From Paenibacillus sp. Root444D2 (GTDB lineage: Bacteria > Bacillota > Bacilli > Paenibacillales > NBRC-103111), in contig NZ_LMEO01000045.1 in assembly GCF_001426375.1 (NCBI RefSeq), positions 1,236,452 to 1,300,451 on the forward strand: DNA of 64,000 bases, in the 5' to 3' direction. Below are positions 34,452-42,805 of this stretch, in pieces. Both the position numbers and the translations under genes were made by a program. Below the pieces are notes generated by a model. It saw only the letters and a program-made list of their open reading frames with translations, did no database searches and was not told the origin of the DNA. Numbering within the stretch: the stretch's first letter is position 1; each line of letters starts with the position of its first letter.

Positions 34452-35945
34452 TTGGGTAGTTCAATATTAGAGCATTTTCGGAATTATAGTTGGCTGAAAC
34501 GCACTTTTCTCGTTATAGCTGTTTGTGCTTTTCTGAGTTCAAGCTTCTTATTTCTAACCCCGCCTGGGGCATATATCCGCGAGTATTTGGCTAAAACCGT
34601 TATTACGACGCAGCATCGTGACTGGGCTTGGATTTTCGTTGGTGCTGAGCGCAGAGATCAGTTGGTTCTCGAAATGCAAAATTTGACCGAAATCAACTCT
34701 GTTGAAAAACAAGATTTGCGGGCGGTTCAATTCAATAAAAATCGTTCTACAGAAAGTCTTGTGAAAGTCGAAGATATTTCTGGTCAGTTTTGGAAGGGCA
34801 AGAAAATGTATGTTTATGACCCACGAACGATTCGTGTCGTTGTCCCCGCAAAGCAAGGTGAAGGGGAAAGAATTACATCCATGGTAGAGCGTACTGGCGC
34901 TGTCGCCGGCGTAAATGGCGGAGGCTTCAACGATCCAGACGGACTTGGAAACGGATTTGCGCCAATTGGTGCTATTATGTCCGGCGGAGAAATTCTTTAT
35001 ACAGACCAAGAAGGCAGCGTTCCTCAACACATCGTTGGATTCACTAAAGAAGGCACACTCATTATCGGCAAATATACGATTGACGAGCTGCTTAAACTTG
35101 GTGTCACTGACGCCGTATCGTTCTATCCGCGTGTTATTGCTAACGGAAAACCGCTCATTACTAGCGGAGACGGAGGCTGGGGACGCGCACCTCGTACAGC
35201 TGTGGGACAAAAAGCCGACGGAACGGTTATCTTCATCGTGATCGACGGTCGACAAACGCACAGTGTAGGTGCGACTCTCAAAGAGGTACAGGATATGTTT
35301 CTCGCAGATGGCGTCATTAATGCTGGCTTCTTAGATGGCGGAGCATCCTCCGAGATGGTATACAACGATGAGCTGATCACGAAGCCCTCCAGTCGTTACG
35401 GGGAGCGTCGCTTACCATCTGCTTTCCTAGTTTTTGATCATCCTGACCAAGTAAAAGTCAAGAATGTTTGGGAAGGACTTAAGACAATTGATCCAGGCGG
35501 TGCTTATGACCACCCTGAATTCTTGAAAGAACAAGCGAATAAAAAAGCAAACCCGCCTAAAGCAACAGCTACACCGAAGTCAACAACGTCAACCAAGCCT
35601 GAATCCAGCACGGAAGCTGGTAAAAACGGCACGTCCAATCCTCCTTCAGGATCAGATAATGGAACTGTCAAACCAAGTCCTTCAGCGAAGCCTGAAACTT
35701 CACCGACACCTTCTACGAAGCCAAGTCCTTCTCCGAGTACAGGCACTGGCTCTGGGACAGGTACAGGCAATGCCGGCACAGGTTCCGGCACTGGCACAGG
35801 AAGCTCCTCACCAGGAGCTTCCACATCATCAAAGCCGAGCCCGACGCCTACACCGAGTACAAGCCCTAACCAAGGACAAACAAACACTGGGATTAGCGCA
35901 CCTCCGCCATCTACTACTGTTGCTCCAACCACAAAAACAAACTAA
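34452..35945 (+). CDS. Membrane-anchored phosphodiester glycosidase (NAGPA) protein
   Basis: 497 residues from a TTG start with GAGAGG 7 nt upstream. One N-terminal membrane helix (about 16-36) is followed by a NAGPA/DUF2233-type domain (about 120-330) with GVNGGGFNDPDG, RAPRTAVGQKADG, VIDGRQTHSVGAT and FLDGGASSEMVYN. The last 130 residues are low-complexity Pro/Ser/Thr/Gly with stretches such as TGTGSGTGTG. The family removes or transfers sugar-1-phosphate groups, often in exopolysaccharide contexts; here it should act outside the membrane, with the tail as a wall spacer. Confidence 0.88.
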   Translation: MGSSILEHFRNYSWLKRTFLVIAVCAFLSSSFLFLTPPGAYIREYLAKTVITTQHRDWAWIFVGAERRDQLVLEMQNLTEINSVEKQDLRAVQFNKNRSTESLVKVEDISGQFWKGKKMYVYDPRTIRVVVPAKQGEGERITSMVERTGAVAGVNGGGFNDPDGLGNGFAPIGAIMSGGEILYTDQEGSVPQHIVGFTKEGTLIIGKYTIDELLKLGVTDAVSFYPRVIANGKPLITSGDGGWGRAPRTAVGQKADGTVIFIVIDGRQTHSVGATLKEVQDMFLADGVINAGFLDGGASSEMVYNDELITKPSSRYGERRLPSAFLVFDHPDQVKVKNVWEGLKTIDPGGAYDHPEFLKEQANKKANPPKATATPKSTTSTKPESSTEAGKNGTSNPPSGSDNGTVKPSPSAKPETSPTPSTKPSPSPSTGTGSGTGTGNAGTGSGTGTGSSSPGASTSSKPSPTPTPSTSPNQGQTNTGISAPPPSTTVAPTTKTN

Positions 35946-35963
35946 ATCTTCTACATAAACAGC

Positions 35964-35994
35964 AAAAGACCTGGCCGCATTGGCCAGGTCTTTG
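35964..35994. terminator. Bidirectional terminator, glycosidase / hemL
   Basis: AAAGACCTGGCC-GCATT-GGCCAGGTCTTT is a perfect stem. It is located between two convergent genes and has A and T tracts on the two sides. Confidence 0.9.
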
Positions 35995-36007
35995 TATGTT
36001 CACAGAT

Positions 36008-37306
36008 TTATAATTGCTTCAACGCTTCACGATGAGCATCGATTGTAGCAGCAATATCTTCATCGGAATGAACCGTAGATACAAACATCCCTTCGAATTG
36101 TGAAGGTGCAACCGAAACCCCCAAATCGAGCATGTGGCCGAAATAAGCATTAAACTTAGCTAGATCAGACGTTTTGGCTGAATCGTAATTCGTGACAGCC
36201 TGCTCGGTGAAGAATGGACATATCATGGATCCTACTCGGTTAATTGTGCTTGCAACACCAAGTTCAGCAGCATTCCTAGCGAATCCAGCTTCCAGCATCG
36301 CGGACTTGCGTTCCAGTTCCTCATAGACATTGGGCTCACCCAATAAGGATAACGTTGCGAAGCCTGCAGCCATCGCTAGTGGATTGCCGGATAAGGTTCC
36401 CGCCTGATAGATTGGACCTGCAGGAGCAATCTGCTCCATGATGTCCAATCGGCCTCCATAAGCGCCAACAGGGAGTCCTCCGCCTATGACCTTACCTAGA
36501 CATGTTAAATCAGGTGTAACGCCGTACAAGCCCTGAGCGCAGTGTTTATGCACGCGAAAGCCTGTCATCACTTCATCGAAGATTAGCAGGGAGCCATATT
36601 GCTGAGTAATGGATCGTAATCCTTGTAAAAACCCCTCAGCTGGAGGCACTACTCCCATATTCCCTGCAATCGGCTCAACGATGATAGCAGCGATTTCTTC
36701 CCCAAACTTTTCAAAAACTAATTTAACGGATGCTAAATCATTGTAAGGCACGGTGAGCGTATTCGAAGCCACGCTATTCGGAACCCCTGGACTGTCTGGA
36801 AGGCCAAGTGTGGCTACACCAGAGCCAGCTTTGATCAGCAATGCATCTGCGTGACCATGATAGCTTCCTTCGAATTTCATAATTTTGTCGCGCTTCGTAA
36901 ACCCGCGGGCTAATCGTAGGGCGCTCATCGTCGCTTCTGTCCCTGAATTCACCATGCGAACCATATCAATGGACGGCACGCGTCCAATAACCAACTTCGC
37001 CATTTCCGTTTCTAGAAGCGTCGGAGCACCGAAGCTCGTCCCTTTTTCGGCAGTACTTTTAATGGCTTCCAGCACGACTGGGTGAGCATGTCCTACAATT
37101 AACGGTCCCCAAGATCCTACATAATCGATAAAGGTATTGCCGTCAATATCCGTTACGCGAGAACCTGAGCCCTTCTCCATGAACAAAGGTGTTAAACCAA
37201 CCGACTTGAAGGCGCGAACAGGACTGTTCACTCCACCAGGAATGATCTTCTTAGCTTCTTGAAAGGCAGCCGAAGAGCGCGTGTCGATTCTACTCGAATT
37301 TCCCAT
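36008..37306 (-). CDS. hemL: Glutamate-1-semialdehyde 2,1-aminomutase
   Basis: 432 residues, a class III aminotransferase fold. FDEVMTGFRVHKH and the PLP-lysine segment TCLGKVIGGGLPVGAYGGR are intact. It turns glutamate-1-semialdehyde into 5-aminolevulinate, the second step after HemA. GGGGG lies 9 nt before the ATG. It is separated from the other hem genes by the plus-strand Crp-type gene and so has its own transcript. Confidence 0.97.
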   Translation of the reverse strand: MGNSSRIDTRSSAAFQEAKKIIPGGVNSPVRAFKSVGLTPLFMEKGSGSRVTDIDGNTFIDYVGSWGPLIVGHAHPVVLEAIKSTAEKGTSFGAPTLLETEMAKLVIGRVPSIDMVRMVNSGTEATMSALRLARGFTKRDKIMKFEGSYHGHADALLIKAGSGVATLGLPDSPGVPNSVASNTLTVPYNDLASVKLVFEKFGEEIAAIIVEPIAGNMGVVPPAEGFLQGLRSITQQYGSLLIFDEVMTGFRVHKHCAQGLYGVTPDLTCLGKVIGGGLPVGAYGGRLDIMEQIAPAGPIYQAGTLSGNPLAMAAGFATLSLLGEPNVYEELERKSAMLEAGFARNAAELGVASTINRVGSMICPFFTEQAVTNYDSAKTSDLAKFNAYFGHMLDLGVSVAPSQFEGMFVSTVHSDEDIAATIDAHREALKQL

Positions 37307-37376
37307 AATTTCATACCCCCTGTAATCTATCTATGATAAAATGAGTTGACTTACTACAAATAAAGGCGGTACCCAT

Positions 37377-38036
37377 ATGATCGATACCATCAAAAAAGTA
37401 CCTTTATTCTCCCAATTGAATGAAGAACAATTCAACACTCTAGCTCAAATTTGTACAAGACGTTCCTTTAAAAGGAGTACCGTCTTATTCTCCGAAAAAG
37501 AGGTCGGCTCCGTCTTTTATATGGTCCTCAGTGGCTCTGTCAAAATTTTCACAACAAGCAGCTCCGGTGAGGAAAAAATATTGTCCATCTGCAAATCAGG
37601 CGAAAGCTTTGGTGAACTTTCACTGATTGATGGCAAGCCGCGCTCTGCTTCGGCCCAAACTTTGGAGGACAGTGTGCTGCTCACATTGACAGGACAAAGT
37701 TTCCTCGGTCTGCTACGCACTCATTTTGACATTACCCTCGGCATTATGCAAGAGCTCAGCAGTCGACTACGCGATACGAATCAACAAGTGTTCGACTTGA
37801 CCTTCTTAGACGCGAGAACGCGTGTCATCAAAAGCTTGATCAAAATGGCCAATAAGCATGGGTTGCGTAACGGAACGACAATTACGATTAAACTCGTGCT
37901 TAACTTTGACGAAATATCTCAACTAGCCGGCGTACAAAAAGTGACGCTCATGCAAGTGATTCGTGATCTTGAAGAAAAGCAAATCTTGACCATTTCATCA
38001 TCAGATTTCAAATTAGATCTGGCCAAGCTTCGTTAA
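37377..38036 (+). CDS. Crp/Fnr-family transcriptional regulator
   Basis: 219 residues. The cyclic-nucleotide-binding fold (about 10-125) includes GESFGELSLIDGKPRSASAQ, which keeps the Glu and Arg-Ser of nucleotide-binding members. A dimer helix follows, then a winged HTH (about 160-215; FDEISQLAGVQKVTLMQVI). There is no N-terminal cysteine cluster, so it is not an oxygen-sensing Fnr. It is divergent from hemL, with 70 bp between start codons, and its stop codon overlaps that of hemY by 4 nt. Control of hem genes is possible but not shown. Confidence 0.9.
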   Translation: MIDTIKKVPLFSQLNEEQFNTLAQICTRRSFKRSTVLFSEKEVGSVFYMVLSGSVKIFTTSSSGEEKILSICKSGESFGELSLIDGKPRSASAQTLEDSVLLTLTGQSFLGLLRTHFDITLGIMQELSSRLRDTNQQVFDLTFLDARTRVIKSLIKMANKHGLRNGTTITIKLVLNFDEISQLAGVQKVTLMQVIRDLEEKQILTISSSDFKLDLAKLR

Positions 38037-39499
38037 ATCGAACTGGCTGTTTCTACGGCATCCTGAGACTGGTTTTGGATCAGATCCGCAAGCTGCCACG
38101 CTGCCTCTTTACCTTGCCTTATACAGTCAGGGAGGCCCACTCCATGGAACCCCGCACCCACGATGAGGACTTGAGGCATAGCTGCAGCAAGCTCTTCACG
38201 GAACTGTGCAATCTGCTCCAGATGACCCACCGGATATTGCGGCATAGAATGCATGAGGCGAGTTACATCCGTAAAGAGCGGTTCCGCCTTTAGTCCTAAT
38301 AATTCCCGAAGATCATGACGAGCTTTGCTAACAAGTTGTTCATCCGACCACTCCGGCCACTCTTGCTCACCTGCACGACCGATATAACAACGCAGAAGCA
38401 CCTTCCCGTCTGGGGCTGTATGCAGCCATTTAGCAGATGTTAAGGTACACGCAGTTATCGTCCTGCCTTCGGTTTTCGGTACCAGAAAACCCGAGGCGTC
38501 CAGTTCAAATGGGATGTCTTTGCGATCGAAAGCCATAATAACATTCGCCACGGAAATGTAGTCAATTTTCTTAAGCTGATTTGCTGCTGGAAAATCGGCT
38601 AACACCTGCGCTGCCTGATAAGTAGGCGCAGTTAGGATAACGCCATCTACCATTTCACTATGCCCATCCTCAAAGATAACCTCGGCTTGCTGCTGCCCCA
38701 TTTTACGAACGGATACAACCCCAACGCCATTTCGTAGATCCACAGTCTTCAAGGCGTCTTCTAAGCCCGAAACCAACGTCTGCAGCCCCTTCTTGAACGT
38801 CACGAAAACCGAATTACGAACAGCAGAAGGTAAGTGAGCACTCTCTTCACTTACGTTTTTGCGGCTGGCCATCATCCCTAGAATTAAACTTCGATGCTTC
38901 TGCTCCATCGCTCGAAACTGCGGGAACGTTGCTTTCAAACTAAGCTTAAACGTATCACCTGCATAAATCCCCGCTAGAAGCGGTTCCACGATACGCTGGA
39001 GCACTTCTTTCCCTAAACGGCGCTCCAGAAAATGCCCAAGAGATTCATCTGTCGATACATCTCGCTTAGGTAGAATCAAATCCAATGCGGCTCGCATTTT
39101 ACCTAATGGGGAAATGAGGCCCGTCTTCATGAACGGTGTCATTTGCGTTGGTATGCCTAGCACTAAGCCAGGCGGCATGCGGTGCAGCTTGCCTTGACGT
39201 ACAATATAGGTCTTTTTCGCCCCGGGGTTGGTACCCGTAAGCTCATGTTCAAGCCCGAGATCATAAGCCAGATCAATAATAGGGCGCTTCCGTGCAAGGA
39301 AGGAATCCGGACCTTTTTCAATAACGAAACCCTCTCGCTCTATGGTATGAATTTTCCCGCCAAATGTCGGGGATTTCTCCACCACAGAAATACGAAAAGG
39401 GGCTCCCGCAGACTCCAACCTTTTCTTTAAGTAAAAAGCTGCGCTAAGCCCCGTAATCCCCCCGCCAACAATCATGTAGTGAGGAATCCTAGTACTCAT
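38033..39499 (-). CDS. hemY: Coproporphyrinogen/protoporphyrinogen oxidase HemY
   Basis: 488 residues from the ATG at 39499, which overlaps the hemH stop (ATGA); a start at 39523 would overlap by 28 nt. The FAD-binding Rossmann motif is MIVGGGITGLSAAFYL, with GPDSFLARK and a C-terminal VLIVGAGFHGVGLPDCIRQG. In Gram-positive bacteria this oxidase, now also called CgoX, oxidises coproporphyrinogen III to coproporphyrin III. It ends the hemE-hemH-hemY run. Confidence 0.95.
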   Translation of the reverse strand: MSTRIPHYMIVGGGITGLSAAFYLKKRLESAGAPFRISVVEKSPTFGGKIHTIEREGFVIEKGPDSFLARKRPIIDLAYDLGLEHELTGTNPGAKKTYIVRQGKLHRMPPGLVLGIPTQMTPFMKTGLISPLGKMRAALDLILPKRDVSTDESLGHFLERRLGKEVLQRIVEPLLAGIYAGDTFKLSLKATFPQFRAMEQKHRSLILGMMASRKNVSEESAHLPSAVRNSVFVTFKKGLQTLVSGLEDALKTVDLRNGVGVVSVRKMGQQQAEVIFEDGHSEMVDGVILTAPTYQAAQVLADFPAANQLKKIDYISVANVIMAFDRKDIPFELDASGFLVPKTEGRTITACTLTSAKWLHTAPDGKVLLRCYIGRAGEQEWPEWSDEQLVSKARHDLRELLGLKAEPLFTDVTRLMHSMPQYPVGHLEQIAQFREELAAAMPQVLIVGAGFHGVGLPDCIRQGKEAAWQLADLIQNQSQDAVETASSI

Positions 39500-40443
39500 G
39501 ATAGACGGGTGACCTCTTTCCATTTGTTATAGACAACATCACTCAATGTTTCCAAGTACAGAGGGTCTGTATTTAGCGATTCTGTTCGTTCCAAATGCAG
39601 TCCAAGTTCCTTGGCCAGGGCCTGTGCTTCGATATCGATATCGTAGAGAACCTCCAGATGATCCGAAACAAAGCCAATCGGACATAGGAGAACACTCTTG
39701 ACGCTTTCTTCTTGATTGATTTTACGTAAAACATCCAAGATATCCGGACCAAGCCACGGCATCGCCGTTTGGCCTGCGCTTTGCCAACCAAACTGCCAAT
39801 TCGTCAGCCCCACACGTTCAGCAATGACTTTGGAAGTGGCAAGCAACTGATCTGGATATGGATCTTTCATTTCAAGGATTTTCTCAGGCAAGCTGTGCGC
39901 AGTAAAGATAACACGCACATCATTTCGATCACTACCTGTGAATTTCTCCAAAGCTTTGTCAACACGTGCACTAAGGGCATCCACCAATTTAGGATGAAGA
40001 TGGTAATCAAGAACGAAATCAATCTTCAGACCAAGCGCCTCTGCCTTATCTTTCGCTCTTTTGACATAGCCGCCAACGCTCATCGTGGAGTAGTGAGGGG
40101 CTAGAACGACTCCCACAGCCTCCGTAATACCATCCTTAACCATTTGCTCCACACCGTCTTCTACGTAAGGCTGAGCATGCTTCAGACCCTGATAACAGAC
40201 GAATTCAAGGTTTGGATGTTCTTGACGAAGTGTATCTTCCAAGCCTTTAACCTGCTTGTTCGTATTTTCACGCAGCGGGAAGAACCCTCCTACAATTGCC
40301 TCATAACGAGCCGTTAATTCATGCAGCTGCTCAGGCGTTGGAGGATGCCCACGTCTAATATGTGTGTAATAAGCTTCAACTTGATCCAAACTTTCCGGAG
40401 TACCATAAGACATGACTAAAACACCAATACGCTGACTTGCCAT
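39496..40443 (-). CDS. hemH: Ferrochelatase HemH
   Basis: 315 residues from the ATG at 40443, one base after the hemE stop; a GTG at 40455 would overlap hemE. MASQRIGVLVMSYGTPESLD begins the chelatase fold. IFTAHSLPEKI holds the metal-binding His, and CPIGFVSDHLEVLYDID the catalytic Glu. In Firmicutes the enzyme inserts iron into coproporphyrin III (CpfC), with ChdC/HemQ finishing heme elsewhere in the genome. Confidence 0.96.
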   Translation of the reverse strand: MASQRIGVLVMSYGTPESLDQVEAYYTHIRRGHPPTPEQLHELTARYEAIVGGFFPLRENTNKQVKGLEDTLRQEHPNLEFVCYQGLKHAQPYVEDGVEQMVKDGITEAVGVVLAPHYSTMSVGGYVKRAKDKAEALGLKIDFVLDYHLHPKLVDALSARVDKALEKFTGSDRNDVRVIFTAHSLPEKILEMKDPYPDQLLATSKVIAERVGLTNWQFGWQSAGQTAMPWLGPDILDVLRKINQEESVKSVLLCPIGFVSDHLEVLYDIDIEAQALAKELGLHLERTESLNTDPLYLETLSDVVYNKWKEVTRLS

Positions 40444-40444
40444 G

Positions 40445-41509
40445 CTAAACACCACTCTTTTCTGCTTGCTGCGTTAATACGGAATGTGAGTAAGTATGAA
40501 TGAATGTAGTCAAATCCTTTAGCTTCTCAAGCGATGCTTCCGGGAATAAACCATGGCCAAGGTTAAAGATATAACCTGGTTGCTGGATGCCTTCATCAAT
40601 AATTGCTTTCGCCTGCTGCTCAATAACGCTCATCGGAGCTGTTAAAATATAGGGATCCAAGTTTCCTTGCACGGCGAAGCGTTCGCCAACTCTCCCGCGG
40701 CCTACAGAAATTGGAATCCGCCAATCTAGACCAATGACATCCGCTTGGATATCTTTGAGATAAGGAAGTAACTCCCCTGAACTCACGCCTGGGAAATAAA
40801 TCTTTGGCTCCTTCAAGTCCGCAAGTTCTTTGAAAATTCTCATCATTGTAGGCAGTACATACATTTGAAAATCTGCAGGAGAAAGCGCGCCAACCCAGCT
40901 ATCAAATACTTGAACAGCTTTGGCACCCGCTGCGATATGCGCTCGTAAGTAGGTAATGACCATATCGCCAAGCTTCTCCATTAAAGCAAACCAAACGGTT
41001 GGTTCGGAGTACATTAGCTGCTTCGTACGAATATAGCTTTTGGATGGCCTACCTTCAATCAAATAGCTCGCAATCGTAAATGGCGCACCCGCAAATGAGA
41101 TGAGGGGAACCTCAAGCTCCTTGTCTAAGATACGGATCGTTTGAATAATATGCGATAAATCTTTTTCCACATCGATAGGACGCAGGCGCTCAACATCTTG
41201 CGCTGTCCGAACGGGGGTATGAATCACAGGACCGACATCTTTGACAATATCAAAATCAACCCCAAGAGAAGCAACGGGATTCATAATGTCCGAATATAAA
41301 ATGGCCGCATCAACACCCAACTTTTTAATGGGCATCATCGTAACTTCCGCAGCTAGCTCTGGTTGCTGACAAATTTCGAGCAGTGAGTACTTTTCTTTGA
41401 TTTTGCGATAATCCGGATCGTAACGTCCAGCTTGGCGCATATACCAAACGGGCAGTGTATCCACCTGTTCTTTTCGGCATGCTTTAATAAAATTATCGTT
41501 ATAGGTCAT
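40445..41509 (-). CDS. hemE: Uroporphyrinogen decarboxylase
   Basis: 354 residues from the ATG at 41509, which has GGAAGGT 5 nt upstream. The signature PVWYMRQAGRYDPDYR lies near the N-terminus and GLDWRIPI further on. It removes four carboxyls from uroporphyrinogen III to give coproporphyrinogen III. It has its own promoter, with one family A repeat in the leader. Confidence 0.97.
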   Translation of the reverse strand: MTYNDNFIKACRKEQVDTLPVWYMRQAGRYDPDYRKIKEKYSLLEICQQPELAAEVTMMPIKKLGVDAAILYSDIMNPVASLGVDFDIVKDVGPVIHTPVRTAQDVERLRPIDVEKDLSHIIQTIRILDKELEVPLISFAGAPFTIASYLIEGRPSKSYIRTKQLMYSEPTVWFALMEKLGDMVITYLRAHIAAGAKAVQVFDSWVGALSPADFQMYVLPTMMRIFKELADLKEPKIYFPGVSSGELLPYLKDIQADVIGLDWRIPISVGRGRVGERFAVQGNLDPYILTAPMSVIEQQAKAIIDEGIQQPGYIFNLGHGLFPEASLEKLKDLTTFIHTYSHSVLTQQAEKSGV

Positions 41510-41521
41510 GAGGCACCTTCC

Positions 41522-41560
41522 ATATATAGGGATCTTCGGCCCTAAGCCAAAGTCTCTCCG
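41522..41560 (+). repeat. Family A hairpin repeat (hemE leader)
   Basis: ATATATAGGGAT leads into CTTCGGC-CCTAA-GCCAAAG and TCTCTCCG. It is oriented opposite to hemE transcription and lies 13 nt upstream of the start codon, between the start and the predicted promoter. Confidence 0.78.
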
Positions 41561-41584
41561 ATTAGTTTCCATCTATTCTCATTC

Positions 41585-41613
41585 ATTATGCCCTAATTAT
41601 ACCCTTGTCACAA
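41585..41613 (-). promoter_or_regulatory. Possible promoter of hemE-hemH-hemY
   Basis: On the minus strand TTGTGA and CATAAT are 17 nt apart. An alternative -10 TATAAT sits at 41601-41596 without a good -35. The roughly 130 nt between it and the end of hemB show no clear terminator, so read-through from hemB is also possible. Confidence 0.5.
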
Positions 41614-41744
41614 CTGAAGTAAGCTTAGGTTTTGCGACAAAAGTATGACAAAAGAACCATCCGCACTAAGACTACATGCTGATCGTTTCCAGCGGAAACT
41701 GCTCGCCTTTGCATCTTAGGTGAATGGCTCTTATTGGAAATTAG

Positions 41745-42737
41745 CTATTTTTTCAAATATCTAGCAATATCTTTGGCAAAATAAGTCAAGATGATATCAG
41801 CACCGGCACGTTTGAAGCTTGTCATTGTTTCCATGACGATGGCCTCTTCATTCACCCAGCCCTGCAAGGCTGCAGCCTTAATCATCGAATACTCCGCACT
41901 CACATTATAGGCGACTACTGGCAAATCGAAGTTATCCTTCAGCATCCGAATGATGTCCATATAAGCAAGAGCTGGTTTCACCATGAGGAAATCAGCACCC
42001 TCTGCAACGTCACTTTCCGCTTCACGCAAAGCTTCGCGCCCGTTCGCTGGATCCATTTGATACGTCTTACGGTCACCGAATTGCGGTGTTGAATCTACTG
42101 CATCCCGGAATGGACCGTAGTAAGCCGATGCATATTTTACGGAATATGCCATAATCGGTGTATTCTCGTAGCCTGCTTCATCTAATCCTGAACGAATCGC
42201 ATATACGTAGCCGTCCATCATATTGGAAGGAGCAATAATGTCAGCACCCGCTTTGGCTTGCGAGACAGCCGTACGAACCAACAGCTCCAAGGAAGCATCA
42301 TTTGCCACATCCGCCTGTCCTGTCACCGGATGATGATGAATAACACCACAGTGGCCTGTATCCGTAAACTGACATAAACACGTATCGGCGATAATGAGCA
42401 AATTCGGGTTCAATTCTTTAATTAAACGAGTCGCTTGCTGCACAATGCCATCATCCATAAAAGCGGATGTTCCTTGTGCATCTTTATGATCCGGAACACC
42501 AAACAAAAGTATAGCTTGAATGCCGAGCTCTGTAATTTCTTCGATTTCTTCTTGCACTCTGTCTAAAGAAAAATGATAAACACCTGGCATAGAAGCAATT
42601 TCTGACTTGATGTTCGTACCATGTGTAACAAAAATCGGTTGAACAACATCGTGAACAGTCACTTGATTTTCACGTACCAGATTACGAATAGCTGCATTGC
42701 CGCGTAAGCGGCGATTACGAACGATAGGGAAACTCAT
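41745..42737 (-). CDS. hemB: Delta-aminolevulinic acid dehydratase
   Basis: 330 residues from the ATG at 42737, which has GGAGG 11 nt upstream. A zinc-type cysteine segment DTCLCQFTDTGHCG and active-site lysines in AYSVKYASAYYGPF and LMVKPALAYMDII are visible. It condenses two 5-aminolevulinate molecules to porphobilinogen. It follows the cobA-hemD fusion after a 68-nt gap that contains a perfect hairpin. Confidence 0.97.
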   Translation of the reverse strand: MSFPIVRNRRLRGNAAIRNLVRENQVTVHDVVQPIFVTHGTNIKSEIASMPGVYHFSLDRVQEEIEEITELGIQAILLFGVPDHKDAQGTSAFMDDGIVQQATRLIKELNPNLLIIADTCLCQFTDTGHCGVIHHHPVTGQADVANDASLELLVRTAVSQAKAGADIIAPSNMMDGYVYAIRSGLDEAGYENTPIMAYSVKYASAYYGPFRDAVDSTPQFGDRKTYQMDPANGREALREAESDVAEGADFLMVKPALAYMDIIRMLKDNFDLPVVAYNVSAEYSMIKAAALQGWVNEEAIVMETMTSFKRAGADIILTYFAKDIARYLKK

Positions 42738-42765
42738 GAAGAATTCCGCCTCCTTATTGGTGATC

Positions 42766-42793
42766 AGATGCAGCTCCTTAAGAAGCTGCATCT
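42766..42793 (-). other. Perfect hairpin in the cobA-hemD / hemB gap
   Basis: AGATGCAGCT and AGCTGCATCT are separated by 8 nt, with no T run after either arm. It could be a processing or stability element, or a weak attenuator before hemB. Confidence 0.5.
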
Positions 42794-42805
42794 GAGACAT
42801 TTTTA

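Noticed and set aside
34554..35261. Minus-strand 235-codon frame
   Set aside because: Antisense shadow of the phosphodiester glycosidase gene, with no start signal or recognisable domain.
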